Shown piece by piece: positions 1-6,939 of a stretch of 16,195 nucleotides of DNA. This DNA comes from an uncultured Eubacteriales bacterium (GTDB lineage: Bacteria > Bacillota > Clostridia > Oscillospirales > CAG-272). The notes beneath the pieces are model-generated. The model was not told the origin of the DNA and searched no databases. It saw nothing but the letters and a program-made list of their open reading frames with translations. The position numbers and the translations under genes are program-made. Location of the stretch: contig CAKSLR010000023.1 of assembly GCA_934467435.1 (NCBI GenBank), positions 1-16,195 of the forward strand, in the 5' to 3' direction. Position 1 is the stretch's first letter. The number at the start of each line of letters is the position of its first letter.

Positions 1-26
1 AATTCCCTTCCGCAAAAGGCTTGCCT

Positions 27-55
27 AGTATATCATGTTCTTTTCCCTTTGTCAA
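27..55 (-). promoter_or_regulatory. Leftward sigma-A promoter for a gene beyond the left edge
   Basis: On the minus strand a perfect TTGACA (50-55) is followed after 17 bases by TATACT (27-32), with a TGA extension directly upstream of the -10 box. Transcription would start near position 20 and leave the window to the left. No start codon or gene is visible in the remaining bases, so the driven gene is unknown. Confidence 0.7.
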
Positions 56-212
56 GGGGTTTTTCGCCTTTTTTTGAGATTTTTTCTTTTTATTTTCGGC
101 GCTTTCCTATTTTCTACATCTTTATATATAGCATTGCATATGGCATTACGCATGGAGGTTTTCGGGCACAGTGCGGCAACCCGGACGGCGACTTACCGGA
201 AAAACAACAATT
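56..212. other. AT-rich intergenic stretch between divergent promoters
   Basis: This stretch separates the leftward promoter from the hydrogenase control region. It has pyrimidine-rich T tracts (60-120) and a TATATA run near 124-129, followed by the octamer TTGCATAT at 134-141, which recurs in the hydrogenase promoter at 240-247. Open frames exist here, but they have low-complexity Phe/Leu-rich translations and no good ribosome binding site, so I do not call a gene. Confidence 0.5.
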
Positions 213-236
213 CTTTTGTCAAATATTTGACAAAAG
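213..236. promoter_or_regulatory. Rex-like operator: perfect 24-base palindrome
   Basis: CTTTTGTCAAAT (213-224) is followed directly by its exact reverse complement ATTTGACAAAAG (225-236). The core at 216-233 fits the general pattern TTGTnAAnnnnTTnACAA of the redox repressor Rex, which senses the NADH/NAD+ ratio and is known to control hydrogenase and fermentation genes in Gram-positive anaerobes. It ends three bases before the -35 box of the hydrogenase promoter, close enough to block RNA polymerase. The palindrome is seen directly. Assignment to Rex is inference; no rex gene lies in the window. Confidence 0.7.
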
Positions 237-239
237 CCC

Positions 240-268
240 TTGCATATTGACGAAACATATGCTATAAT
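240..268 (+). promoter_or_regulatory. Promoter of the hydCBA operon
   Basis: TTGCAT (240-245) and a perfect TATAAT (263-268) are 17 bases apart, with a TGC extension before the -10 box. Transcription should start near 275, leaving an untranslated leader of about 72 bases. The hexamers GCATAT (242-247) and ATATGC (257-262) form an inverted repeat inside the promoter itself. Confidence 0.8.
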
Positions 269-279
269 CACATGGTGAT

Positions 280-321
280 GTACCGCGTGTTATGCCTTTT
301 CGGCAATGCCGGCACGTGTAC
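280..321 (+). other. Possible hairpin in the hydC leader
   Basis: GTAC and CGTG at 280-289 can pair with CACG and GTAC at 313-321, enclosing an inner TGCC/GGCA stem at 293-305. The outer stem is interrupted by an internal loop. No T tract follows, so this is not an intrinsic terminator. It may stabilise the hydrogenase mRNA or simply be chance structure. Confidence 0.3.
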
Positions 322-346
322 GACTATTTTGTAAGGAGTATTCAAT

Positions 347-841
347 ATGCAGAAGAAAGTAAGCAAGCTGCCTTTCAACGGAACTGCGGAGCAGGAAGCC
401 AAACTCCGCCAGATCATTGCCGAAAACAAGCATGACAAAAGCCGTCTGATGGCTGTGATGCAGGAGGCACAGGGCGTTTACGGTTACCTGCCGATCGAAG
501 TTCAGGAAATCATTGCCGAAGGCATGGACGTACCGCTGGAGAAGGTGTACGGTGTATCTACTTTTTACGCACAGTTCTCGCTCTCGCAAAAGGGCCAGAA
601 CAACATTTCGGTCTGTCTCGGCACCGCGTGCTATGTCAAGGGGTCCGGTGAAATTTTCAACCGTTTGCAGGAGATTCTTGGAATCGGCGCGGATGAGTGC
701 ACCCCCGACGGCAAATTTTCTTTGAGCGCTTGCCGCTGCATCGGTGCCTGCGGGCTGGCTCCGGTTCTGACTGTGAATGAAGAAGTGTACGGGCGTCTGA
801 GTGCAAAGGATGTCGAGTCCGTACTTGCAAAATACAACTAA
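347..841 (+). CDS. hydC: NADH-linked [FeFe] hydrogenase, NuoE-like [2Fe-2S] subunit (HydC/HndA type)
   Basis: This 164-residue protein is the thioredoxin-like ferredoxin subunit of a multimeric cytoplasmic [FeFe] hydrogenase, homologous to NuoE of complex I. A helical N-terminal part (about 1-80) with the family signature around GVSTFYAQF leads into the [2Fe-2S] fold. Its ligand pairs are C90/C95 and C131/C135 (motifs CLGTAC and CIGAC). The ATG is set by AAGGAG (333-338) eight bases upstream. It is the first gene of the operon, 150 bases ahead of hydB. In the family this subunit passes electrons to or from the NuoF-like flavin subunit. Length is normal and no key residue is missing. Confidence 0.93.
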   Translation: MQKKVSKLPFNGTAEQEAKLRQIIAENKHDKSRLMAVMQEAQGVYGYLPIEVQEIIAEGMDVPLEKVYGVSTFYAQFSLSQKGQNNISVCLGTACYVKGSGEIFNRLQEILGIGADECTPDGKFSLSACRCIGACGLAPVLTVNEEVYGRLSAKDVESVLAKYN

Positions 842-991
842 AATCCATTTGTGCGGCGTGTTTTTCACCGTGTGTTCCAGCCGGCAGGGAACGCCGGCAC
901 GCAACGGCAAAAAACTTCCCCGCAACGCGGATTACGGTGATTAAACGCCCTTATTCTTACGGCACCAACACATAACAGGAGGAAAGCATAC
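842..991 (+). other. 150-base hydC-hydB spacer with inverted repeats
   Basis: This gap is long for an operon whose next junction is only 13 bases. It contains GCCGGC twice (around 881-898), a GTTCC/GGAAC pair around the first copy, and no T tract that would make a terminator. I see no convincing promoter or small gene. The hydB ribosome binding site AGGAGG (977-982) ends the spacer. Confidence 0.45.
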
Positions 992-2920
992 ATGAAAACA
1001 GTTGCAGAATTGAACGAACTGCGTGCGGCGAATCTTGCCACCGTCGTTCTCCGCAAGGGTGCGGAAGCCCTTGCCGCTGCAAAAGCCAACGCCCCCGCAG
1101 GCACGTTTGACGGAAAGCGCAACGTGCTGGTTTGCGGCGGTACGGGATGTACCTCATCCCACAGCGACCGCATTGCCGAAAAACTGAAGGAATCCCTCAA
1201 AGAGAACGGGCTTGAGGACAAGGTTAATGTCATCCTGACCGGCTGCTTCGGTCTTTGCGCCCTCGGTCCGATCATGATCGTATATCCCGAAGGTACTTTC
1301 TACTCCCGCATGAGTGAAGATCATGTGGAACGCGTGGTGAAAGAACATCTTCTGAATGATGAAGTCTGCACCGACCTTTTGTATCAGGAAACCGTCAATG
1401 AGGACGGCAGCATCAAATCTCTGAATCAGACCGACTTCTATAAAAAGCAGGTTCGTGTAGCACTGCGGAACTGCGGTGTAATTGACCCCGAGAACATTGA
1501 TGAGTACATCGCATGCGACGGATATCAGGCGCTGGCAAAGGTGCTGACCGAATATAAGCCGGAGGATGTCATCAAAGTGATTACCGATTCCGGGCTGCGC
1601 GGCCGTGGGGGAGGCGGCTTCCCCACCGGGCGGAAGTGGGCGCTCTGCGCACCGAACAAGGCGCCCCAAAAATATGTTGTCTGCAACGCCGACGAAGGCG
1701 ACCCCGGCGCGTTTATGGACCGTTCGGTTCTCGAAGGCGACCCGCACTGCATCATTGAAGCCATGGCAATTGCCGGTTACGCAATCGGTGCAACAAAAGG
1801 TTTCGTTTATGTCCGCGCGGAGTACCCCATCGCAGTACACCGTCTGCAGGTTGCCATTGATCAGGCGCGTGAAAACGGTCTGCTCGGCAAAAACATCTTC
1901 GGTTCCGGCTTTGATTTTGACATGGAAATCCGTCTCGGCGCCGGCGCGTTCGTCTGCGGTGAGGAAACCGCATTGATGACCTCGATTGAAGGCAACCGCG
2001 GCGAACCCCGTCCCCGTCCGCCCTACCCTGCCGTAAAGGGACTTTATGAGTCTCCTACGGTAGAAAACAACGTAGAGACCTTTGCCAACGTACCGCAGAT
2101 CATTCTGCGCGGTGCCGAATGGTTTGCCTCCATGGGTACCGAGAAATCGAAGGGCACGAAGGTATTTGCCCTCGGTGGCAAGATCAAGCACACCGGTCTT
2201 GTGGAAATCCCGATGGGCACCACGCTGAACGAGATTGTCAACGAAATCGGCGGTGGTGTGCCGAACGGCAAAAAATTCAAGGCAGCGCAGACCGGCGGTC
2301 CTTCCGGCGGTTGTATTCCGGCGCGTCTGATTGATACGGAAGTGGATTACGACAACCTGATTTCTATCGGCTGCATGATGGGTTCGGGCGGTCTGATTGT
2401 CATGGACGAAGACACCTGTATGGTGGATATGGCGAAATTCTTCCTGGAATTTACGGTGGATGAATCCTGCGGCAAGTGTACCCCCTGCCGTGTCGGCACC
2501 AAGCGCCTTCTCGAAATGCTGGACAAGATCACGCATGGCAAGGGAACGCTGGAGGACCTTGACAAGATGGAGAAACTTTGCGAGTACATCAAAGCCAACT
2601 CGCTTTGCGGACTCGGGCAAACGGCTCCGAACCCCGTTCTCTCCACGCTCCGTTTCTTCCGTGACGAATATGTAGCGCACGTAGTAGATAAAAAGTGTCC
2701 CGCCGGCGTTTGCAGAAGCCTCTTGCAGTATAAGATCGATCCCGATAAGTGTATCGGTTGCGGCGTCTGCGCAAGAAACTGCCCCGGCGATGCCATCAAG
2801 AGAACCGATTACATTGCCCCCGGTCACAAGCTTGCCTCGATGGAGATCGAGCAGAGCGCGTGCGTGAAGTGCGGTGCCTGCATGAGCAACTGTAAATTCA
2901 AAGCGATCTCGAAGGGTTAA
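992..2920 (+). CDS. hydB: NADH-linked [FeFe] hydrogenase, NuoF-like flavoprotein subunit (HydB/HndC type)
   Basis: This 642-residue FMN/NADH subunit is homologous to NuoF with additions at both ends. In order: a thioredoxin-like [2Fe-2S] domain (C48, C53, C85, C89); the NADH/FMN-binding core with the glycine-rich loop GLRGRGGGGFPTG at 201-213 and the CNADEGDPGAF motif; an SLBB-like segment; the NuoF [4Fe-4S] site (C493, C496, C499, C539); and a C-terminal 2x[4Fe-4S] ferredoxin domain (C587-C597 and C624-C634). This arrangement matches the subunit proposed as the site of flavin-based electron bifurcation in Thermotoga-type HydABC and Desulfovibrio Hnd. Whether this enzyme bifurcates is inferred. 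AGGAGG lies nine bases before the ATG, and the stop is 13 bases before hydA, so the two are co-translated neighbours. Confidence 0.94.
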   Translation: MKTVAELNELRAANLATVVLRKGAEALAAAKANAPAGTFDGKRNVLVCGGTGCTSSHSDRIAEKLKESLKENGLEDKVNVILTGCFGLCALGPIMIVYPEGTFYSRMSEDHVERVVKEHLLNDEVCTDLLYQETVNEDGSIKSLNQTDFYKKQVRVALRNCGVIDPENIDEYIACDGYQALAKVLTEYKPEDVIKVITDSGLRGRGGGGFPTGRKWALCAPNKAPQKYVVCNADEGDPGAFMDRSVLEGDPHCIIEAMAIAGYAIGATKGFVYVRAEYPIAVHRLQVAIDQARENGLLGKNIFGSGFDFDMEIRLGAGAFVCGEETALMTSIEGNRGEPRPRPPYPAVKGLYESPTVENNVETFANVPQIILRGAEWFASMGTEKSKGTKVFALGGKIKHTGLVEIPMGTTLNEIVNEIGGGVPNGKKFKAAQTGGPSGGCIPARLIDTEVDYDNLISIGCMMGSGGLIVMDEDTCMVDMAKFFLEFTVDESCGKCTPCRVGTKRLLEMLDKITHGKGTLEDLDKMEKLCEYIKANSLCGLGQTAPNPVLSTLRFFRDEYVAHVVDKKCPAGVCRSLLQYKIDPDKCIGCGVCARNCPGDAIKRTDYIAPGHKLASMEIEQSACVKCGACMSNCKFKAISKG

Positions 2921-2933
2921 GGAGGAAAGCAAG

Positions 2934-4676
2934 ATGGAAATGGTGAATGTAAAAATCAACGGCATTGCTGTCAGCGTGCCGAAAGGATCCACGATCCTGG
3001 AAGCCGCCCGCGCGGCGGGTGTTGAAATTCCTACCCTGTGCTACATGAAAGACATCAACGCCATCGGCGCCTGCCGTATCTGCGTGGTGGAAGCCACCGG
3101 CGCACGCGGTCTGGTAACCGCCTGCGTGTTCCCCGTTGCGGAAGGAATGGAAGTAAAGACCAACACGCCGAAAGTCCGGAATGCGCGGAAAACCACGCTG
3201 GAAATGATTCTTTCAACGCACGACAAGAAATGTCTTTCCTGCGTGCGTTCAACCAACTGTGAACTGCAGAAACTCTGCTTAGAGTACGGTGTGGAGGAAG
3301 GCGCGTTTGAAGGTTACAAACCGCACTACGCCATCGACGATTCCGCCCCCCACCTCATCCGAGACAACAACAAATGTATTCTTTGCCGTCGCTGCGTTGC
3401 CGTCTGCCGGGAGCAGTATGTCGGCGTCATCGGCGCCAACAACCGCGGCATCGACACGACCATCGGCAGTCCGTTTGACCGTCCGCTTAACGAAACGCCT
3501 TGTATTTCCTGCGGTCAGTGTACTACCGTTTGCCCGACCGGTGCCCTGACGGAAAAAGACGACACCGACAAGGTCTGGGCCGCCCTTGCCGACGACAGCA
3601 AGCACGTGCTCGTACAGACGGCACCTGCCGTCCGCGCCGCGCTTGGCGAAGCATTCGGCATGCCGATCGGCACCAATGTAGAAGGAAAAATGGTGGCAGC
3701 GCTCCGCCGCATCGGATTTGAGCGGGTGTTTGACACCGACTTCGGCGCCGACCTGACCATTGTGGAAGAAGCAAATGAGTTGCTGGAGCGGGTAAAGAAC
3801 GGCGGTGTTCTGCCGATGATTACCTCCTGCTCGCCCGGGTGGGTCAAGTTTGCTGAATTCTATTACCCCGATCTTCTGAAGAACCTTTCTACCTGCAAGT
3901 CTCCGATGCAGATGACGGGCGCCCTGATGAAGACCTACTATGCCGAAAAGATGGGCTGGGATCCGAAAGATATCGTTTCGGTCGCCGTCATGCCCTGCAC
4001 GGCGAAGAAGTTTGAGATCGGACGGGATGATCAGTCTGCCGCAGGCGTGCCCGACACGGATATTGCCATCACGACAAGAGAACTTTCCCGCATGATTGCA
4101 CGCGCGGGGTTGAAATTCGCTTCCCTGCCCGATGAAGAATACGACAGCCCCTTGGGCGAAGATACCGGCGCTGCCGTGATCTTCGGTGCCACCGGTGGCG
4201 TTATGGAGGCGGCACTGCGTACCGCGAACGACTGGCTGACCGGCAAAGATAACGAGACGGTCGATTTTGAAGAAGTCCGTGGCACGGATGCCATCAAGGA
4301 AGCCACTTACCACATCGCCGGCATGGACATTAAGGTAGCGGTTGCCAGTGGCGCGAAGGCGGCAAAAGAGATCATGGACAAAATTCAGTCCGGCGAAGCG
4401 GATTGGACATTTGTCGAGATCATGGGTTGCCCCGGCGGGTGCGTCAACGGCGGCGGTCAGCCGATCCAGCCCCAGTACGTGCGGGATACGACCGATATCA
4501 AGGCGCTGCGCGCCAAGGCACTGTATGATGCCGACCGGGCGGCTGCGCTCCGTAAATCCCACAAATCTCCCGGTGTTTGCGCGCTTTACGGCGACGGGAA
4601 GTTCTTTGAATCTTACGGTTGCCACAAGGCACACGAATATCTCCACACTTCCTATGTAGCAAGGAAGAAATACTGA
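2934..4676 (+). CDS. hydA: [FeFe] hydrogenase catalytic subunit (HydA/HndD type)
   Basis: This 580-residue protein carries the H-cluster for reversible H2 formation or oxidation. N-terminal relay: [2Fe-2S] (C36, C47, C50, C64), a His-ligated [4Fe-4S] (H96, C100, C103, C109), and two ferredoxin-type [4Fe-4S] clusters (C148-C158, C190-C200). H-cluster motifs are L1 TSCSPGW (297-303), L2 MPCTAKK (353-359) and L3 MGCPGGC (497-503). L1 has Ser300 where the textbook motif has a second Cys, and NLSTCKSP (317-324) has Cys321 where the common sequence has Ala. A small-subunit-like C-terminal segment closes the chain. AAGGAGG (2919-2925) is eight bases before the ATG; an ATG two codons in (2940) is a less likely start. 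Maturases HydE, HydF and HydG are not in the window. Confidence 0.95.
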   Translation: MEMVNVKINGIAVSVPKGSTILEAARAAGVEIPTLCYMKDINAIGACRICVVEATGARGLVTACVFPVAEGMEVKTNTPKVRNARKTTLEMILSTHDKKCLSCVRSTNCELQKLCLEYGVEEGAFEGYKPHYAIDDSAPHLIRDNNKCILCRRCVAVCREQYVGVIGANNRGIDTTIGSPFDRPLNETPCISCGQCTTVCPTGALTEKDDTDKVWAALADDSKHVLVQTAPAVRAALGEAFGMPIGTNVEGKMVAALRRIGFERVFDTDFGADLTIVEEANELLERVKNGGVLPMITSCSPGWVKFAEFYYPDLLKNLSTCKSPMQMTGALMKTYYAEKMGWDPKDIVSVAVMPCTAKKFEIGRDDQSAAGVPDTDIAITTRELSRMIARAGLKFASLPDEEYDSPLGEDTGAAVIFGATGGVMEAALRTANDWLTGKDNETVDFEEVRGTDAIKEATYHIAGMDIKVAVASGAKAAKEIMDKIQSGEADWTFVEIMGCPGGCVNGGGQPIQPQYVRDTTDIKALRAKALYDADRAAALRKSHKSPGVCALYGDGKFFESYGCHKAHEYLHTSYVARKKY

Positions 4677-4681
4677 TTCCA

Positions 4682-4721
4682 AAAAAAGGTCACGGCAATT
4701 CGCGTTGCCGTGACCTTTTTT
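4682..4721. terminator. Bidirectional terminator between hydA and rsmA
   Basis: A perfect 11-base-pair stem (GGTCACGGCAA at 4688-4698, complement at 4705-4715) has a six-base loop. It is flanked by a run of A on the left and TTTTTT on the right (4716-4721), so it can end transcripts from both strands. The rsmA stop codon (4720-4722) sits in the T run. Confidence 0.93.
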
Positions 4722-5595
4722 ATCGGTTGCCGGAGGAGGTGCGCATATCCCCAAGAATATCGGCAAGGCGGGCAAATTCCGCCACCGAAAGCCGCTCACC
4801 GCGCACCGTAGGGGGGAGCCCCGCCGCGGCAACCGCCGCCGCAATCTGCTCTTTTTCAAAGCCACCGAGGGCACCGAGCGCGTTGACCAGCGTTTTCCGG
4901 CGCATACCGAATGCCGCACGAATGACCGAGAAGAAGAGTTTTTCCTCCTTCGGCTGCACCGGTTTGGTTTCCCACAAATCCAGCCGGATGACTGCGGAAT
5001 TTACTTTCGGTGCCGGTAAAAAACAGCCTGCCGGTACCGAAAACAGCCGGCGAACCGTACCATAATACGAAAGCGCGGCAGTAATCGCGCTGTAATCCGA
5101 CGTACCGGGCTGCGCCGCCAGACGCGCCGCCACCTCTGCCTGCACCATAATGGTGATGGAACGGAAAGGAACCCCACACTCCAGCAGCCGCATCAGAATC
5201 GGTGTGGTAATATAATAGGGCAAATTGGCGCACACGACCACGTCTCTCCCCTCCGCCTCCTCGGCAATCAGTGAAGGAAGATCCACTTCCATCACATCGC
5301 CCTGCACAATCCGAACATGGTCGTATTCCGCCAGTGTTCTTTGCAGCACGGGAATCAGACCGCGGTCGATTTCAATCGCCAGCACACGGGAAAAGCGATT
5401 GGCAAGTTCCGCCGTGAGGCAGCCGATGCCGGGGCCGATTTCCAAAACCAGCACATTTTCATTGGCAGAGCAGGATTCGGCAATCCGTTCGGGAACAGAA
5501 GGGTCAATCAGAAAATTCTGTCCGAAATCTTTCCGGAAGGTTATCCCCTCCTCTTCCATCAAACGGCGGATCTCTTTTGGGTTACACAAATTCAT
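4720..5595 (-). CDS. rsmA: 16S rRNA (adenine1518-N6/adenine1519-N6)-dimethyltransferase
   Basis: RsmA/KsgA uses S-adenosylmethionine to dimethylate two adjacent adenines in the helix 45 loop of 16S rRNA during late assembly of the small ribosomal subunit. The 291-residue protein shows FGQNFLID (24-31), the SAM-binding EIGPGIG (52-58), the acidic EIDRGL motif, the catalytic NLPYYIT (124-130) and the C-terminal helical domain. I chose the ATG at 5595 because family members begin MNxCNPKEI-like and a GGGGA lies about 12 bases upstream. A TTG at 5640 would add 15 residues but has no ribosome binding site and overlaps the tRNA promoter. No clear promoter of its own is seen, so it may rely on read-through from the deo operon. 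Confidence 0.95.
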   Translation of the reverse strand: MNLCNPKEIRRLMEEEGITFRKDFGQNFLIDPSVPERIAESCSANENVLVLEIGPGIGCLTAELANRFSRVLAIEIDRGLIPVLQRTLAEYDHVRIVQGDVMEVDLPSLIAEEAEGRDVVVCANLPYYITTPILMRLLECGVPFRSITIMVQAEVAARLAAQPGTSDYSAITAALSYYGTVRRLFSVPAGCFLPAPKVNSAVIRLDLWETKPVQPKEEKLFFSVIRAAFGMRRKTLVNALGALGGFEKEQIAAAVAAAGLPPTVRGERLSVAEFARLADILGDMRTSSGNR

Positions 5596-5612
5596 AAATT
5601 CTGAAAATCCCC

Positions 5613-5641
5613 TTGACAAATGAAGATAACTATGATACAAT
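5613..5641 (+). promoter_or_regulatory. Promoter of tRNA-Thr
   Basis: A perfect TTGACA (5613-5618) and TACAAT (5636-5641) are separated by 17 bases, with a TGA extension before the -10 box. Start would be near 5648, only about eight bases before the mature tRNA. The promoter overlaps the translation-start region of rsmA on the other strand. A palindrome AGCGTT-GG-AACGCT (5645-5658) sits at the predicted start site. Confidence 0.85.
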
Positions 5642-5655
5642 AGGAGCGTTGGAAC

Positions 5656-5731
5656 GCTGGTGTGGCTCAGTCGGTAGAGCAGCTGATTCGTAATCAGCAG
5701 GTCGCCGGTTCAAGTCCGGCCACCAGCTCCA
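5656..5731 (+). tRNA. tRNA-Thr, anticodon CGT
   Basis: This is a complete 76-base cloverleaf. The acceptor stem GCTGGTG (5656-5662) pairs with CACCAGC (5721-5727). The D stem is GCTC/GAGC, the anticodon stem is GCTGA/TCAGC with loop TTCGTAA (5687-5693), and the T stem GCCGG/CCGGC encloses TTCAAGT. Anticodon CGT (5689-5691) reads ACG, giving threonine. Discriminator T5728 is followed by an encoded CCA (5729-5731), as is usual in Bacillota. It lies on the opposite strand to the flanking rsmA and deoB. Confidence 0.97.
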
Positions 5732-5736
5732 CCTTT

Positions 5737-5766
5737 CCCCGAAGGAATGCCTTCGGGGCTTTTTTA
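5737..5766 (+). terminator. Intrinsic terminator of tRNA-Thr
   Basis: A nine-base-pair perfect stem (CCCCGAAGG at 5737-5745, CCTTCGGGG at 5750-5758) with a four-base loop is followed by a T run from 5760. It begins six bases after the tRNA. On the minus strand no T run follows the hairpin, so it should not stop the deo transcript. The deoB stop codon (5764-5766) overlaps its T tract. Confidence 0.93.
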
Positions 5767-6939
5767 TTTCCCGGGGCATGCGGGAAACGAAAAGACTGGA
5801 TCCCCCGCCCCGTGATACGGAACGGAAAGATACGCCGCAACCGTGGCACCGATATCGGCAAACGTTTCGCGCGTACCGAGATCCATCGGCGTCACCGCAG
5901 CACCGTAGACCAAAAGCGGTGTATATTCCCGCGTGTGATCGGTCGTTTTCCGGTAACCGGGGTCACAGCCGTGATCGGCAGTGATAATCAGCAAATCGTC
6001 CTCCCGCATCCGGGAAAGAAAATCGGGAAGGAAACGGTCAAATGCCGTCAGCGCGGCAGCGTAGCCATCCACATCGCGGCGGTGCCCGTAAAGCATATCA
6101 AAATCCACCAGGTTGATGAAGCAAAGTCCTTCAAACTCCCGCGACAGGCAGGCAAGCGCGGCCGCCATCCCCTCTGCGTTTCCATGGGTCGGCAACCATT
6201 CGGTAATGCCTCTGCCTGCGAATATATCGTGAATTTTTCCGACTGCCAGGCAGGTCTGTCCTGCCGCCACGACATCGTCAAGCAAGGTAGGCGCCGGCGG
6301 CTCCAGGGAAAAATCACGCCGGTCGGCAGTGCGGGTATAGGCGCCGCTCGTACCGCAAAAGGGACGCGCGATGACACGCCCCACTGCATGCTTCCCGCAC
6401 AGAAGCCGCCTGGCGATGCGGCAGGCAGCATACAGTTCGTCAAGCGGCACCACATCGGTATGCGCCGCAATCTGAAAGACGCTGTCTCCCGACGTATAAA
6501 CAATCCACTTTCCCGTTTTTACGTGTTCATCCCCGTAATCCGCAATGACCTGCGTGCCGGAGTAAGGGCGGTTACAGAGAATTCCCCGCCCGGTTTCGGC
6601 GGAAAACGCCGCAAGAATTTCTTCGGGAAACCCCTGCGGATACGTGGGAAGCGGCGTGCGCGAAATCAGCCCCGCAATTTCAAAATGGCCGATGGTTGTA
6701 TCCTTTCCGGCGGATTGTTCGGTGCAGCGCCCGTAGGCGGCAATCGGTGCGGCGGCCGGAGAAAGGCAGGTCACCCCGGCGATATTGCCAAGCCCCATAC
6801 GGCGCATCTGCGGTAAAGAAAACTGTGCCGAACGGGAAACACTTGCCAGTGTATCGGCGCCGGCATCCCCAAATGCGGGAGCATCGGGCAGGGCGCCGAT
6901 TCCGAAACTATCCAGAACGAAGAGAAACACCCGTTTCAT
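5764..6939 (-). CDS. deoB: Phosphopentomutase
   Basis: This enzyme interconverts (deoxy)ribose 1-phosphate and 5-phosphate, the step between nucleoside phosphorolysis and DeoC. The 391-residue protein is an alkaline-phosphatase-superfamily metalloenzyme. It starts MKRVFLFVLDSFGIGALPD with metal ligand D10. The phosphothreonine motif GKDTTIGHFE is at 78-87, and further ligands lie in VDFDMLYGHRRD (278-289), ADHGCDP (321-327) and DHTREYTP (334-341). The ATG at 6939 overlaps the phosphorylase stop as ATGA and has GGAGGAG upstream. Longer in-frame extensions are overlap with the upstream gene. It is the last clear gene of the deo operon. Confidence 0.95.
   Translation of the reverse strand: MKRVFLFVLDSFGIGALPDAPAFGDAGADTLASVSRSAQFSLPQMRRMGLGNIAGVTCLSPAAAPIAAYGRCTEQSAGKDTTIGHFEIAGLISRTPLPTYPQGFPEEILAAFSAETGRGILCNRPYSGTQVIADYGDEHVKTGKWIVYTSGDSVFQIAAHTDVVPLDELYAACRIARRLLCGKHAVGRVIARPFCGTSGAYTRTADRRDFSLEPPAPTLLDDVVAAGQTCLAVGKIHDIFAGRGITEWLPTHGNAEGMAAALACLSREFEGLCFINLVDFDMLYGHRRDVDGYAAALTAFDRFLPDFLSRMREDDLLIITADHGCDPGYRKTTDHTREYTPLLVYGAAVTPMDLGTRETFADIGATVAAYLSVPYHGAGDPVFSFPACPGK

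Noticed and set aside
227..255. TTGACA in the right half of the palindrome as a -35 box
   Set aside because: Seventeen bases downstream there is ACGAAA, not a -10 box; the TTGCAT/TATAAT pair is much better.
35..267. Two overlapping small open frames in the left intergenic region
   Set aside because: They are Phe/Leu-rich or cross the Rex-like operator and hydrogenase promoter, with no ribosome binding site.
280..321. The leader hairpin as a riboswitch or attenuator
   Set aside because: It is short, has an interrupted stem and no T run or alternative structure that I can recognise from known riboswitch classes.
1154..2992. A 612-codon open frame antisense to hydB
   Set aside because: It lies opposite a well-conserved gene, has no recognisable domain, and arises from third-position GC bias of hydB.
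3279..4919. A 546-codon open frame antisense to hydA and across the terminator
   Set aside because: It crosses a strong terminator and two real genes in other frames and has no family features.
5662..6816. A long rightward open frame through the tRNA and opposite deoB
   Set aside because: It begins inside the tRNA and crosses its terminator; deoB on the other strand is unmistakable.
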